NCBI GenBank assembly: GCA_965221595.1
Contig: OZ244900.1
Coordinates: 1,178,001 to 1,242,000 of the forward strand
Length of the DNA: 64,000 bases
DNA from: JAAXGX01 sp965221595
Lineage (GTDB): Bacteria; Acidobacteriota; Vicinamibacteria; Vicinamibacterales; UBA8438
Reading direction: 5' to 3'
A program made the position numbers and the translations under genes. Each line of letters begins with the position of its first letter. The stretch's first letter is position 1. Below are positions 6,997 to 16,474 of the stretch, one piece after another. Under the pieces are notes generated by a model. That model ran no database searches. It was given only the letters and a program-made list of their open reading frames with translations, and had not been told where the DNA came from.

Positions 6997-9264
6997 CTAG
7001 CGCGACAGCATGTACGTCATCTTGATCGCGAGCTGTCGGTTCCGCACCCAGAGCGGCCGGCGGATGTGCGGATTGAGCATCAGCGGGTCGCCGTCGAGCC
7101 GCAGCTCGTCGTAGGAGATATAGATGTCGCTGCCCGGGCTGTAGATCCAGTTGAAGCGGATGCTGTTGCTCAGTTCGCCGGTGGTCGAGTTCCACTGCGA
7201 CAGCGACCGGAAGGTCATGCGCGGCGACAGCGTCAGGTCCAGACGCAGCGACGCGAGGTCGGCCAGGAACTCGCCCCAGGGCAGCGTGATGTCGCTGCGA
7301 TTGAAGATCGCCTCGGCGGAGATCCGGCTCGTCGCGCGCACGCCGAGCGTGCCCTGCACATCGGTACGCGTCCCGTCGAAGAACGTCTGCGGGGAGTAGC
7401 GCGCCTGGTAGTACAGCCGCCGCGACGGGTCGGACTGGTACTGGAACATCCACTCCCCGAAGCGGTAGGTGCCGGCCGGGATGGTGACGTCGGGGCGGAT
7501 GGCGAACGGCACGTCGAGCTGCTCGAAGTGGTCGTTGAACCACCACATGAAGCGGGAGCCGTCCTCGAAGTAGACGCCGACCATGTTGTGGATGCGCCGC
7601 GTCACGAGCCGGTTGCGCTGATCGGTGGTGTAGGTGATGTTCCACATCGGGTCGAGCATGCGGATGTTGAAGCGGTCGGGCCGCGGGTTCCACTCGCCGT
7701 GGAACGAGGACGTCCGGATGCCGACGCGAGGCACGAAGCCCACCTCGGGGTTGAAGTGCTCCTGCAGGTCCACGTACTCGGTGTAGAAGTGCCACGACGG
7801 GCTGAGCCACGTGGTCCGCAGGTAGCCGGCCATGTCACGTGCCGCGGCACCCGGCTCGAGCGGTTCGTAGCGGCCCTCGAACGATTCGTTCGGGGTCTGC
7901 GTCTTGGCCAGGAACGCCGTCATCGAAAAGTTGGGGTGCAGGGCCAGCGTCGTGTCGGCCGCGAACGTGTGGTTGTAGTGCCTGCCGCCCACCGCGTCCT
8001 TGTTGATGACGATGGCGCCGACCTTCGAACGGGCCAGGATGTCGCGGCTGTAGCGCCCCACGAAGAAGTTGTCGCCCGGGCTGCCGAACGCCTCCTGTGT
8101 GGTGATGTTCATGGCGGCGACATTGTGCCGGCCGGTTTTGCCGGTCAGGCGCGCACCGCCAATGATCGGAATCGGTGCGCCGCCCTCCGACAGGCCGATC
8201 CGCCGCGTGAAAAAGAGGTCGACCGAGCGTCCGAACCCGCCGCCGCCGCCGACGTTGAACATGCCGGCATTCTCGAGGAAGAAGTCGCGCTTCTCAGGGA
8301 AGAAGAGCGGAAAGCGCGTCAGGTTCACCTGCTGCTCGTCGACCTCCACCTGGGCGAAATCGGTGTTCAGCGTCAGATCGAGGTTGAGCCCCGACGCGAC
8401 GCCGTACTTCACGTCGATGCCGTACTCGTTGAAGCCGGACGGGTCGAGGCGGTCGGCCACGCGGTCCTGCCGCCCGCCGGCCAGCACGTACGGCGTCAGG
8501 CGCAGGTCGAGGCCCCGGTTTACCCCGCCGATGCCGGTCAGCACCCCCGCCTGGCTGACGCGGGTCAGCGTGTACTCCTTCGAGATCGGCGCCCAGAAGA
8601 TCTGCTCGTTCTTGCGCCGGATGTTGCGCATGAAGTTGGCGCCCCACACCTGCGGCTCGGCGGCGGGGAAGCGGAGCGTGACCATCGGGATGGCGATCTC
8701 GGCGACCCAGCCCTCGGCCGTGCGGCGGGCCACCGCGTCCCAGACCCCGTCCCAGTTCACGTTGATGTTGGGGCTGTTGTTGCCGCGGAAGCCGCCCTCG
8801 CCTTCCTCTGCCACCTGCTGCTCCAGCTTGGCGCCCAGCGGACTGATGACGAACATGTAGCCCGAACGCCGGTCGTGGAACGTATCCAGGATGATCTGGA
8901 AGTTGTCCTCGTCGAACAGACGCGGCGAGTCGCGGCGCATCTCGGTGGCGATGACGCCCGCGGGCTGCGAGTCGTACGCCTCGACGCCGATGTACAGGGC
9001 CCCGGCGTCGTAGAGCAGGCGCACCATCGTTTGCTCGGTCGCGGGCGCGCCCTCGTTGGGCTCCTGCTGCGTGAACTGGTCGATGACGGCCGCGTCCTGC
9101 CAGACCGCTTCGTCGAGGCGGCCGTCGATGTCGGGGCCCTGTTCGACGCGTGCCGGCTCGACGCGATACAGCTCGCCGGGTGGGCGGAGCCCGGACTGGG
9201 CCAGCGCCGGCGCAGTCAGGCTCAGCATCCAGCAGCTCGTAAGGAGCAGCGCGGCGCGGCGCAT
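6997..9264 (-). CDS. DUF5916 outer-membrane-type protein with N-terminal CBM9-like domain
   Basis: 755 residues. Signal peptide (to about residue 24, TAPALAQ), then a CBM9-like beta-sandwich (DGRLDEAVWQDA, FDEDNFQIILDTF, NVNWDGVWDA, GWVAEIAIPMVTLRF), then a long beta-rich C-terminal region with alternating hydrophobic residues ending in a membrane-barrel-like strand (MTYMLSR). This matches the DUF5916 family common in Acidobacteria and Bacteroidetes, whose role is unknown but probably concerns substrate binding or transport at the outer membrane. I chose ATG 9264 because the signal peptide begins just after it and a TATAAT box ends exactly six bases upstream, so the message is probably leaderless. 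Confidence 0.85.
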   Translation of the reverse strand: MRRAALLLTSCWMLSLTAPALAQSGLRPPGELYRVEPARVEQGPDIDGRLDEAVWQDAAVIDQFTQQEPNEGAPATEQTMVRLLYDAGALYIGVEAYDSQPAGVIATEMRRDSPRLFDEDNFQIILDTFHDRRSGYMFVISPLGAKLEQQVAEEGEGGFRGNNSPNINVNWDGVWDAVARRTAEGWVAEIAIPMVTLRFPAAEPQVWGANFMRNIRRKNEQIFWAPISKEYTLTRVSQAGVLTGIGGVNRGLDLRLTPYVLAGGRQDRVADRLDPSGFNEYGIDVKYGVASGLNLDLTLNTDFAQVEVDEQQVNLTRFPLFFPEKRDFFLENAGMFNVGGGGGFGRSVDLFFTRRIGLSEGGAPIPIIGGARLTGKTGRHNVAAMNITTQEAFGSPGDNFFVGRYSRDILARSKVGAIVINKDAVGGRHYNHTFAADTTLALHPNFSMTAFLAKTQTPNESFEGRYEPLEPGAAARDMAGYLRTTWLSPSWHFYTEYVDLQEHFNPEVGFVPRVGIRTSSFHGEWNPRPDRFNIRMLDPMWNITYTTDQRNRLVTRRIHNMVGVYFEDGSRFMWWFNDHFEQLDVPFAIRPDVTIPAGTYRFGEWMFQYQSDPSRRLYYQARYSPQTFFDGTRTDVQGTLGVRATSRISAEAIFNRSDITLPWGEFLADLASLRLDLTLSPRMTFRSLSQWNSTTGELSNSIRFNWIYSPGSDIYISYDELRLDGDPLMLNPHIRRPLWVRNRQLAIKMTYMLSR

Positions 9265-9270
9265 GCGCCG

Positions 9271-9276
9271 ATTATA
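9271..9276 (-). promoter_or_regulatory. -10 box TATAAT placed for a leaderless mRNA
   Basis: TATAAT read on the minus strand, followed by exactly six bases and then ATG 9264. With -7 at 9271 the predicted +1 is the A of the ATG. No -35 hexamer is obvious. Confidence 0.65.
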
Positions 9277-9305
9277 TGCTCCGCGCGTGTGGTATGAGTG
9301 TGTGC

Positions 9306-10298
9306 ATGGCACGCCGGGTCACACTGTTCACCGGCCAGTGGGCCGACCTGTCGCTGGCCGAGGTCGCTGCCAAGGCGGCGGGCTTCGGGTACGACGGGCT
9401 GGAGCTCGCCTGCTGGGGCGATCACCTCGATGTCGCGCGCGCGGCGGCGGACCCTGCCTACTGCGCGGCGCAGCGGGACCTGCTCGAGGCGCGGGGTCTC
9501 GGCTGCTGGGCGATCTCGAACCACCTGGCCGGCCAGCTCGTCTGCGACCCGAACGACGACCGCTCGGATGCTTTCGCGCCGGCGGCCCTCGCCGGCGACC
9601 CGGAGGCCAAGCGCGCCTGGGCCGTCGAGGCGATGAAGAACACCGCGCGGGCTGCCCGCAACCTGGATGTGCCGGTCGTCTGCGGCTTCACCGGCTCGCC
9701 CATCTGGCACCTGCTGTACTCGTTCCCGCCGGTCAGCCCGGCCGCAGTCGAGGCGGGCTTCGCCCGCTTCGCCGAGCTGTGGCACCCGATCCTGGACGTG
9801 TTCGAGGAGCGCGGCGTGCGGTTCGCGCTGGAGGTGCACCCGACCGAGATTGCCTTCGACGTCGTGACCGCCGCGCGGGCCCTCGATGCCGTCGGCCGGC
9901 GGGCGGGCTTCGGCTTCAACTTCGACCCCAGCCATCTGCAGTGGCAGGGCGTCGATCCGGTGCGCTTCATCGACGAGTTCCCCGACCGCATCTACCACGT
10001 GCACATGAAGGACGCCGCCGTCACGCTGGACGGTCGCAGCGGCCTGCTCGGCTCGCACCTCGACTTCGGCGCGCCCGGCCGCGGCTGGGACTTCCGCTCG
10101 GTCGGGCGCGGCGACGTCGACTTCGAGGCCATCATCCGGGCGCTGAATCGCAGCGGCTACCAGGGCCCGCTGTCGGTCGAGTGGGAGGACGCGGGCATGG
10201 ATCGCGAGCACGGCGCCCGCGAGTCGTGCGAGTTCGTCCGACAGATCGACTTCCCCCCGTCGGACCGCGCCTTCGACGCGGCGTTCGAACGGACTTGA
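9306..10298 (+). CDS. Sugar phosphate isomerase/epimerase, cytoplasmic
   Basis: 330 residues, no signal peptide. TIM-barrel family with LFTGQWADL at the start, LEVHPTEIAFD, NFDPSHLQWQGVD, HMKDAAVTLDG and SVEWEDAG carrying the likely metal-binding Glu, Asp and His residues. It is followed 10 bases later by a Gfo/Idh/MocA oxidoreductase; the two are commonly paired in inositol or keto-sugar catabolism, so a shared pathway is likely. ATG 9306 is preferred, ATG 9294 is possible. No ribosome-binding site is visible. The gene is divergent from the DUF5916 gene with a 41-base gap. Confidence 0.85.
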   Translation: MARRVTLFTGQWADLSLAEVAAKAAGFGYDGLELACWGDHLDVARAAADPAYCAAQRDLLEARGLGCWAISNHLAGQLVCDPNDDRSDAFAPAALAGDPEAKRAWAVEAMKNTARAARNLDVPVVCGFTGSPIWHLLYSFPPVSPAAVEAGFARFAELWHPILDVFEERGVRFALEVHPTEIAFDVVTAARALDAVGRRAGFGFNFDPSHLQWQGVDPVRFIDEFPDRIYHVHMKDAAVTLDGRSGLLGSHLDFGAPGRGWDFRSVGRGDVDFEAIIRALNRSGYQGPLSVEWEDAGMDREHGARESCEFVRQIDFPPSDRAFDAAFERT

Positions 10299-10308
10299 GG
10301 CGCACCCG

Positions 10309-11487
10309 ATGCCGCCGCCGCCCCGGATGCTGAGAATGGGCATGGTCGGGGGCGGCCCCGGCGCGTTCATCGGCGACGTGCACCGGCGCGCGGCCCTGCT
10401 GGACGGCGGCGTGCAGCTGGTCGCGGGTGCCTTCGCGTCGAGCCTCCGCAAGTCGCGCGCGAAGGGACGCGCGCTGCGCCTGGACCCGGCGCGCGTGCAC
10501 GGTTCGCTCGACGAGCTGCTCGCCCACGAGCGGACGCTGCCGTCCGGCGAGCGGGTCGACTTCGTGTCGATCGTCACGCCCAACCACCTGCACTATCCGC
10601 AGGCCCGGGCCCTGCTGGCCGCCGGCGTCCACGTCGTCTGCGAGAAGCCGATGACGTTCGACGTCGGCGAGGCGCGCCGCCTGCGCAGGCTGGTGGCGCG
10701 GTCGGGCTGCGTGTTCGCCCTCACCCACAACTACACCGGCTACCCCATGGTGAAGCTGGCCCGCGACCTGGTCCACAGCGGCGAGCTGGGGCGCGTGCGC
10801 AAGGTCGTAGTGGAGTACGCGCAAGGCTGGCTGGCGACCCCGCTGGAGCGGACCGGCATGCGGCAGGCGCGCTGGCGGACCGATCCGCGGCAGAGCGGGG
10901 CCGGGGGCGCTGTCGGCGACATCGGCACGCATGCGGCGAACCTCGCGGAGTACGTCACCGGCCGGCGGATTGCGGCGCTGGCGGCCGACCTCACCACCTT
11001 CGTCCGCGGCCGGAAGCTGGACGACGACGCGAGCGTGCTGCTGCGTTTCCGCGGCGGCGTCCGCGGCGCGCTGCTGGCGAGCCAGGTCGCCGTCGGCGAG
11101 GACAACGGCCTGTCGATCCGGGTGTACGGCGACCGCCGCGGGCTGCGCTGGCGGCAGGAGGCACCCGACGTGCTGCAGGTGACCTCCCTGGACGGCCCGG
11201 CACAGACGTGGGTCCGCGGCCACGCCCACGTGGCGGCGCGCAGCCCGGCCGCCGCGCGCGCGACGCGGCTCCCGGCCGGCCACCCCGAGGGCTTCATCGA
11301 GGCGCTCGCCAACGTCTACGCCAACGTCTGCGACACGCTCCGCGCCCGCCTGCAGGGCGCCGAGCCCGACCCGCTCGCCCTCGATTTCCCGACGGTCGAC
11401 GACGGGCTGCGCGGCATGCGCTTCATCGAGGCCGCCGTCCGCAGCGCGCGCTCGACCGAGAAGTGGACGCGGCTGCCGCGCTCGTAG
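10309..11487 (+). CDS. Gfo/Idh/MocA-family NAD(P)-dependent oxidoreductase
   Basis: 392 residues. An N-terminal Rossmann fold (MGMVGGGPGAF near residue 10), the dinucleotide-site motif VVCEKPMT, and a C-terminal substrate domain with GGAVGDIGTHA supplying the catalytic Asp/His pair. These enzymes oxidise or reduce a sugar or inositol hydroxyl. It is the second gene of a two-gene plus-strand unit with the isomerase/epimerase. There is no export signal. The exact substrate cannot be told. Confidence 0.88.
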   Translation: MPPPPRMLRMGMVGGGPGAFIGDVHRRAALLDGGVQLVAGAFASSLRKSRAKGRALRLDPARVHGSLDELLAHERTLPSGERVDFVSIVTPNHLHYPQARALLAAGVHVVCEKPMTFDVGEARRLRRLVARSGCVFALTHNYTGYPMVKLARDLVHSGELGRVRKVVVEYAQGWLATPLERTGMRQARWRTDPRQSGAGGAVGDIGTHAANLAEYVTGRRIAALAADLTTFVRGRKLDDDASVLLRFRGGVRGALLASQVAVGEDNGLSIRVYGDRRGLRWRQEAPDVLQVTSLDGPAQTWVRGHAHVAARSPAAARATRLPAGHPEGFIEALANVYANVCDTLRARLQGAEPDPLALDFPTVDDGLRGMRFIEAAVRSARSTEKWTRLPRS

Positions 11488-11515
11488 CCGCTGGTTGCGC
11501 CTCCGAATCCGGGGC

Positions 11516-11546
11516 GGACACCCGCGACGCCGCGCCGCGGGTGTCC
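11516..11546. terminator. Perfect hairpin between convergent genes, possible bidirectional terminator
   Basis: GGACACCCGCG at 11516-11526 pairs perfectly over 11 bases with CGCGGGTGTCC at 11536-11546, leaving a nine-base loop. It lies between the ends of the oxidoreductase (11487) and the quinoprotein (11571). It lacks a U-tract on either strand. Confidence 0.5.
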
Positions 11547-11570
11547 GGTGCAGCGCCACGGGACGCGGCG

Positions 11571-13058
11571 TCAGTCGGAGCGGGCGATGCGCCAGAGTGA
11601 CGAGACGGTGCGGACGATCAGGCTGCCGCGGACGACGGCCGGCGTGGCGTTGACCATTTCCTCGAGCGGGTTCACGCCGAGCAGCTCGTAGTCCGGGCCG
11701 GCGCGGATGACGTAGGTGTCGCCGTCCTCGCTCAGCGCGAAGACCTTGCCGTTGTAGGCCCAGGGGGACGAGGTGAAGCCGCCGGTGCCGCGCGCGATCC
11801 GTACGCGCCCGTAGACCTCCGCGCCGGTGCGGGCGTCGTGGGCGGTCAGGAACCCCTGCGTGTAGAGCCCGTAGAACAGGCCGTCGTAGACCAGCCCCGA
11901 GGGCATGTAGGTGCCGGCGTCGGGGTGGAACCAGACGACGTGCTCGTTGCTCGTCGCGCCCGGTGCGAGCGAGATGTCGCCGCTGGCGCCGGGCCGGATG
12001 GCGTAGACGGGCCGGAACAGCATGGACGGGAAGCCCGAGCTGACGTACAGCAGGCCGTCCGCCGCCAGCGGGGTCGGCGTCGTGCTCACCGACAGGCCTT
12101 CGATTTCCCACAACGGCGTGCCGTCGAGATCGAACGAGCGCACGCGGTTGTTGCCCAGGATGACGACCTCGGTGCGCAGTTCGTTCTCCCAGACGAAGGG
12201 CGACGACCAGCCGTAGGCCTCCTCGGTCTTGCCCTCGTGCACGTGCCACAGCTCCTCACCGGTCTGTGTGCTGTAGGCGGCGAAGAACCACGCGCGCGCC
12301 TCGTGGTCGGCGGCTACGAAGAGGCGGCCGTCGTGGAGGGCGGGGGAGGCGGCCTGCCCGATGCCCGCGAAGTAGTCGGCGTCGAGCGTGCGCCCGGGCA
12401 CGATGCGCGTCTCCGTCGTGAGATCGGGCGGCCTGCTCGGCACCGTCACCTCGCGCGACCAGGCGATGTCGCCGTTGAAGTCGACCGCGAACAGGCCGGC
12501 GTTCGCGTGGAACACGTAGACGAACCGGCCGTCGGTCACCGGCGTCTCGGACGCGTAGGTGTTCTTGGGATGCTTCGGGTCGGTCGGCACGCCCGTGCGC
12601 AGCGCGCGCTGCCACCGCGTCCGGCCGGTAGCGAAGTCGATGGCGTGCAGCATCCACGTATACGGCGTCGCCAGCGGGGGTGCGCTGGCGACGCCGTCGA
12701 TGGACGTAACCGGCGCACCTTCCTGTCCCGGCTCCGGGATGAGGTCGCGGCCGGGCTCCTGCCGGGGCTCGTCGCTGAGCACCGACGTGACGAAGATCAG
12801 GTCGTCCCAGACGATGGGCGAGCTCCAGCCCTGCCCCGCAATCTCCACGTTCCAGACGACGTTCTCGGTCCGGCTCCACGTCTCGGGCAGCGCCGGGTCG
12901 TCGGCGACCGCGCCGGCGTGCAAGCCCCTGAACCGCGGCCAGTTGTCGCCGGAGTCCGCCGTCTGGCCTGACGCGCCCGCAGCGGCCAGCGTGACGAGCA
13001 GCCACCCGGCCGCGGCGAGCCGGGAGAGTTGCCGGCAGGGGATTGCATTCGACCGCAC
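11571..13058 (-). CDS. Exported PQQ-like beta-propeller protein
   Basis: 495 residues. Signal peptide ending near GASGQT, then repeated beta-propeller blades with Trp-containing turns (NWPRFRG, VVWNVEIAGQGWSSPIVW, IDFATGRTRWQ, WSSPFVWEN, YGLYTQGFLTAHDARTG). It belongs to the BamB/PQQ_2-like propellers found in Acidobacteria and Planctomycetes. It lacks the disulfide and calcium site expected of a true quinoprotein dehydrogenase, so catalysis is doubtful; a binding or scaffolding role is as likely. The start is a GTG (13058) with AGGAGG five to six bases upstream. It is divergent from the SMP-30 lipoprotein. Confidence 0.82.
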   Translation of the reverse strand: MRSNAIPCRQLSRLAAAGWLLVTLAAAGASGQTADSGDNWPRFRGLHAGAVADDPALPETWSRTENVVWNVEIAGQGWSSPIVWDDLIFVTSVLSDEPRQEPGRDLIPEPGQEGAPVTSIDGVASAPPLATPYTWMLHAIDFATGRTRWQRALRTGVPTDPKHPKNTYASETPVTDGRFVYVFHANAGLFAVDFNGDIAWSREVTVPSRPPDLTTETRIVPGRTLDADYFAGIGQAASPALHDGRLFVAADHEARAWFFAAYSTQTGEELWHVHEGKTEEAYGWSSPFVWENELRTEVVILGNNRVRSFDLDGTPLWEIEGLSVSTTPTPLAADGLLYVSSGFPSMLFRPVYAIRPGASGDISLAPGATSNEHVVWFHPDAGTYMPSGLVYDGLFYGLYTQGFLTAHDARTGAEVYGRVRIARGTGGFTSSPWAYNGKVFALSEDGDTYVIRAGPDYELLGVNPLEEMVNATPAVVRGSLIVRTVSSLWRIARSD

Positions 13059-13141
13059 GGGCGCCTCCTGGAAGAGAGAAGAGCAGGCAGTGCCGTAGAA
13101 TAGGCTCCGGTCGGATCGGCGTCAAGGACCGGGAGGACACG

Positions 13142-14137
13142 ATGAGAATCGTCAGCGCGATCGCTTTTGCGGCAATCCTGGGCGCCGCCGGCTGTGCCGG
13201 CGAGCCGGAGCCTGCGGCGCCCGCGGCCGAGCCGGCGGAGGTGGCCGAGTCGCGGGCTTTGGAGGTGGCGGCCACCGTCGCGTTCACCGAGGGGCCCACC
13301 GTCCACGAGGACGGGTCGGTCTACTTCACCGACATCACCAACAACCGCATCTTGCGCATGGCGCCCGACGGCGAGGTGACGACGTTCCGGCAGCCGAGCA
13401 ACCGGGCGAACGGCCTCATCTTCGACGATCAGTGGCGGCTGCTCGCGTGCGAGGGGAACGACGGTGCCACCGCGGACGCGCGCATCACCCGCACCGACCT
13501 CGAGACGGGCGAGGTCGAGGTGCTCGCCGACCGCTACGAAGGCAGGCTGTTCCACCGGCCCAACGACCTCACGATTGACGGCAGCGGCCGAATCTACTTC
13601 ACCGACCGGCCCGAGCCGGAGCACGGCGACGAGTACATCGGCGTCCACGGCGTGTACCGCATCGATCCCGACGGATCGATCGAGCGCATCCTGACCGAGC
13701 CGGAGGTCGTGCGGCCGAACGGCATCGTCGTCTCGCCCGACGACGCCACGCTGTACGTCATCGAGACGCAGCAGCGCGAGGGCGGCGCGCGGCTGATTCG
13801 CGCGTTCGACCTGGCTGCGGACGGCACGGCCGGCAACATGCGCGTCTTCCACGACTTCTATCCGGGGCGCAGCGGCGACGGGATGACCATCGACAGCGAG
13901 GGCAACCTGTACGTGGCGGCCGGCCTCAACCGGCTGCGCGGCACGAGCGAGACGCTGGACACACCGGCAGGTGTCCACGTCTTCGCGCCCGACGGCGAGT
14001 TGCTCGAGCTGATTCGGGTGCCGGAGGACTCGATAACGAACGTCGCGTTCGGCGGCCCGGACCTGCGGACGCTCTACATCACCGCCGGCAAGACGCTCTT
14101 TCGGGTCAGGACCGACATCACGGGCACGCGGCGGTAG
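13142..14137 (+). CDS. SMP-30/gluconolactonase-family lipoprotein
   Basis: 331 residues. A lipobox AAGC near residue 17 (ILGAAGCAG) predicts lipidation and anchoring in the periplasm. The rest is a six-bladed propeller of the SMP-30/gluconolaconase/LRE group with VYFTDITNNRI, RPNDLTIDGSGRIYFTD, RPNGIVVSPDDATLYV and GDGMTIDSEGNLYVA, which carry the metal-binding Asn and Asp residues. A lactonase acting on sugar lactones is plausible. GGGAGG precedes the ATG by six bases and a TAGAAT box lies about 45 bases upstream. Confidence 0.85.
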   Translation: MRIVSAIAFAAILGAAGCAGEPEPAAPAAEPAEVAESRALEVAATVAFTEGPTVHEDGSVYFTDITNNRILRMAPDGEVTTFRQPSNRANGLIFDDQWRLLACEGNDGATADARITRTDLETGEVEVLADRYEGRLFHRPNDLTIDGSGRIYFTDRPEPEHGDEYIGVHGVYRIDPDGSIERILTEPEVVRPNGIVVSPDDATLYVIETQQREGGARLIRAFDLAADGTAGNMRVFHDFYPGRSGDGMTIDSEGNLYVAAGLNRLRGTSETLDTPAGVHVFAPDGELLELIRVPEDSITNVAFGGPDLRTLYITAGKTLFRVRTDITGTRR

Positions 14138-14151
14138 CCGTCAGACGCGAC

Positions 14152-15033
14152 TCATCGCACCGTCACCGTCACGTCCTCGTTCGTGATGAGGCCCCCGTCG
14201 TGGGCCATCACGCGCAGAACGTAGCTGCCGGGCGCCGCGAATGTGGCCGTCACCGGGAACCTGCCGTCCGCCGGCACCGGCGGCGGCGCCCAGCCCGGCG
14301 ACCAGGGCGAGTTGCCGCGATAGTCGGTGTACACCTTGAACTGCTCGGGCTCGAACGACACCTCGTCGCCGGCGCCGCGGTAGACGAACCACGCCACACG
14401 CAGCCCCCAGGCGTTGTAGTTGACCGGCGTGCGCGGTGCGGCCGGCTTCGGCTCGGGGACGCCGTCGTCGCTCGCGACGGCGGTCAGCGACAGCGGCTCG
14501 CCTACGCGCACCGAGCGCGCGGCGGCGCCCTCGACGCGCACCGTCGGCGGCCGGTTCTGCCGCTCGATGGCCCGTACGCCGAGCCCCCCGATGTCCTTCA
14601 TTCGCAACAGGTCGTCGATGACGTAGTCGGGCCGCAGGCTGGCGTACGCCTTCTCGGTCTTCCCGTGCGCGGTCAGGGTCCACACGACTTCCCGCTCGCC
14701 GAAGTCGTGCGGCACCTGCACCCGGAAGACGTAGCGGTTGCGCCGCGGGAGGAAGTACGTCGGCTGGCCCTGGTCCACCGGCCCCGGCTCCAGCCGGTTG
14801 TCGGGACCGACGGGAATGTGGAGCATCTCGTCCATGTTGCGGTTCATGTACCCGAACACCAGGTTGAACGTGCCGTCCGGGTTCTGCTCCCAGCCCTCGA
14901 AGGCCGGCGCGACGTTCTGGCCGCGCGAGTAGATGATGGTCTGGCCGCTGGCCGCGGTCAGGCCGGCCAGGCACACTACCGCGACGCACGCCGCGGCCCG
15001 CGTACACTGCTGCTTGTTGCGCGTCGTCCGCAT
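14152..15033 (-). CDS. Exported protein of unknown function with a C-terminal Ig/PKD-like domain
   Basis: 293 residues. The signal peptide runs to about TAASGQT. The middle contains FNLVFGYMNRNMDE and YFLPRRNRYVFRVQVP; the C-terminus (FPVTATFAAPGSYVLRVMAHDG) looks like a PKD or cadherin-type sandwich. I do not recognise a named family. ATG 15033 lies four bases after the stop of the cytochrome c/PHM-like gene, so the two are co-transcribed; this protein may be a periplasmic partner of that oxidoreductase. Confidence 0.75.
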   Translation of the reverse strand: MRTTRNKQQCTRAAACVAVVCLAGLTAASGQTIIYSRGQNVAPAFEGWEQNPDGTFNLVFGYMNRNMDEMLHIPVGPDNRLEPGPVDQGQPTYFLPRRNRYVFRVQVPHDFGEREVVWTLTAHGKTEKAYASLRPDYVIDDLLRMKDIGGLGVRAIERQNRPPTVRVEGAAARSVRVGEPLSLTAVASDDGVPEPKPAAPRTPVNYNAWGLRVAWFVYRGAGDEVSFEPEQFKVYTDYRGNSPWSPGWAPPPVPADGRFPVTATFAAPGSYVLRVMAHDGGLITNEDVTVTVR

Positions 15034-15037
15034 GGCG

Positions 15038-16474
15038 CTACTGCTGGTCCTGCGAGGTTGCGAAGGCCTGCCGGCCACCGCGCGCCGCCACTTCGGCCTC
15101 GAACTGCTCCTCGGTCAGGTAGACCATGCGCGGCAGGTGGTAGAGCATGTCGTCGATCGACCGGTTGCCCCAGCCCTTCCAGTTGCGCGGGTCGAGCACG
15201 CGCGGGTTGCTGGGCGAGTTGTCGTACCACGCCAGCAGGTGCAGTACGGTGCCGGCCGGCAGCAGCGGTGCCGCGTCGTCCTCGTAGACGTAGACCTTCA
15301 CCCAGTTGTGGTTGTAGTCCGCGCAGTTGAGCATCTCGCGCGCGTTGTTCGGGTAGATGGCCTCGATGCACATCCGCTTCCCGCTGGAGTGCAGGTGCGG
15401 TTCGAACGTCATCATGATGGCCGGGCGGTCGAGCCGGTGAAAGCCGTCGCGCATGATGTCGTCCTCGCCGGCCGGGATGTCGAGCTCCAGGTCGAAGGCG
15501 CCGGACTGGGCGCCGAACCCCTGCAGGTACTTGGGCTCGTAGCCCCGGGGATGCAGCTTGAACGCCGTGTCGACGCGCACCCGCACCTCGCGGCCCACCG
15601 AGTGGTAGTGCATCCGGTCGTAGGTCAGCACCGAGTCGGCCGGCAGCCGGATGCCGACCCAGTCGGGGAAGTACGTCGCGTTCTGGCCGAGCTCGTGCGT
15701 GATGTTGAAGTTGCCCATCTGGCCGATGGCGCCGGCCTGGTCGTCCTGCTGTTCCGTCACGGCGGCGATTACCGCGTGGTGGACGACGAACAGGTTCAGC
15801 TCGGCGCGGCCGGTGTCCCCGGCGGCGGCGTCCGCTGTCGTGGCGGCGGCCGGCTGGATCTCCAGTCCGTCGTCGTCCAGGAGTACCTCCTTCACCTCGA
15901 CGGCCTGCACGTAGCGGTCCTCGGTCAGCCCGGTCGGCGACGGCGGGTTGATGCCGCCGAACCAGTCGGCCGCCACCGCTGCGACCGTTGCCACCGGCGA
16001 CTCGACCACCAGGTCGGGCTCGCCGATGGTCCAGCGGCCGGCCGGCCAGCGCCGCGGCGGCGGCAGGTCGGCGGGGTTGCCCCGGGGGGCGCCCGCGTCG
16101 ACCCAGCCTCCGATCAACGCAATCTCGTCGTCGGTCAACGACGGGTCGTCCTTGAAGGCCTGGATGCCGATGTTCTTGTCGACGAACCAGGGCGGCATCT
16201 CGCGCGCCAGCGTGCGCTGCCGGATGGAGCGCGCCCAGGGGCGCACGTCCTGGTAGCTGATGAGCGACATCGGCGCTCCGCCCCCGGGGCGGTGGCAGCT
16301 CTCGCACGACCGCTGCAGGATCGGCGCGATGTCCTTCGTGAACGTTACTTCGTGCTCCGCCTGCGCCGCGGCACCTGCCGGCGCCGCCACGATCAGGGCG
16401 GCCCAAACTCCGGCGGCCCAAACCGCCGCAACCCGCGCGCTCCGCCGCCGATCGATTCCAGCCTCTGTGGTCAT
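15038..16474 (-). CDS. Exported cytochrome c / copper monooxygenase-like (PHM-like) protein
   Basis: 478 residues. A signal segment (AALIVAAPAGAAAQ) is followed by a class I-like haem site CESCH at 57-61 with a later Met as possible ligand (GAPMSLISY). The C-terminal half has a repeated His pattern typical of copper type II ascorbate-dependent monooxygenase-like domains: FVVHHAVIA, MHYHSVGREV, FEPHLHSSGKRM and NHNWVKVY. The fusion suggests electron delivery by the haem to a copper site. I chose ATG 16474 for its AGGGAG spacing; 16507 is also in frame. It leads a two-gene unit. Confidence 0.8.
   Translation of the reverse strand: MTTEAGIDRRRSARVAAVWAAGVWAALIVAAPAGAAAQAEHEVTFTKDIAPILQRSCESCHRPGGGAPMSLISYQDVRPWARSIRQRTLAREMPPWFVDKNIGIQAFKDDPSLTDDEIALIGGWVDAGAPRGNPADLPPPRRWPAGRWTIGEPDLVVESPVATVAAVAADWFGGINPPSPTGLTEDRYVQAVEVKEVLLDDDGLEIQPAAATTADAAAGDTGRAELNLFVVHHAVIAAVTEQQDDQAGAIGQMGNFNITHELGQNATYFPDWVGIRLPADSVLTYDRMHYHSVGREVRVRVDTAFKLHPRGYEPKYLQGFGAQSGAFDLELDIPAGEDDIMRDGFHRLDRPAIMMTFEPHLHSSGKRMCIEAIYPNNAREMLNCADYNHNWVKVYVYEDDAAPLLPAGTVLHLLAWYDNSPSNPRVLDPRNWKGWGNRSIDDMLYHLPRMVYLTEEQFEAEVAARGGRQAFATSQDQQ

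Noticed and set aside
10132..12249. A 705-codon minus-strand open frame
   Set aside because: It crosses two confirmed plus-strand genes and has no recognisable domain.
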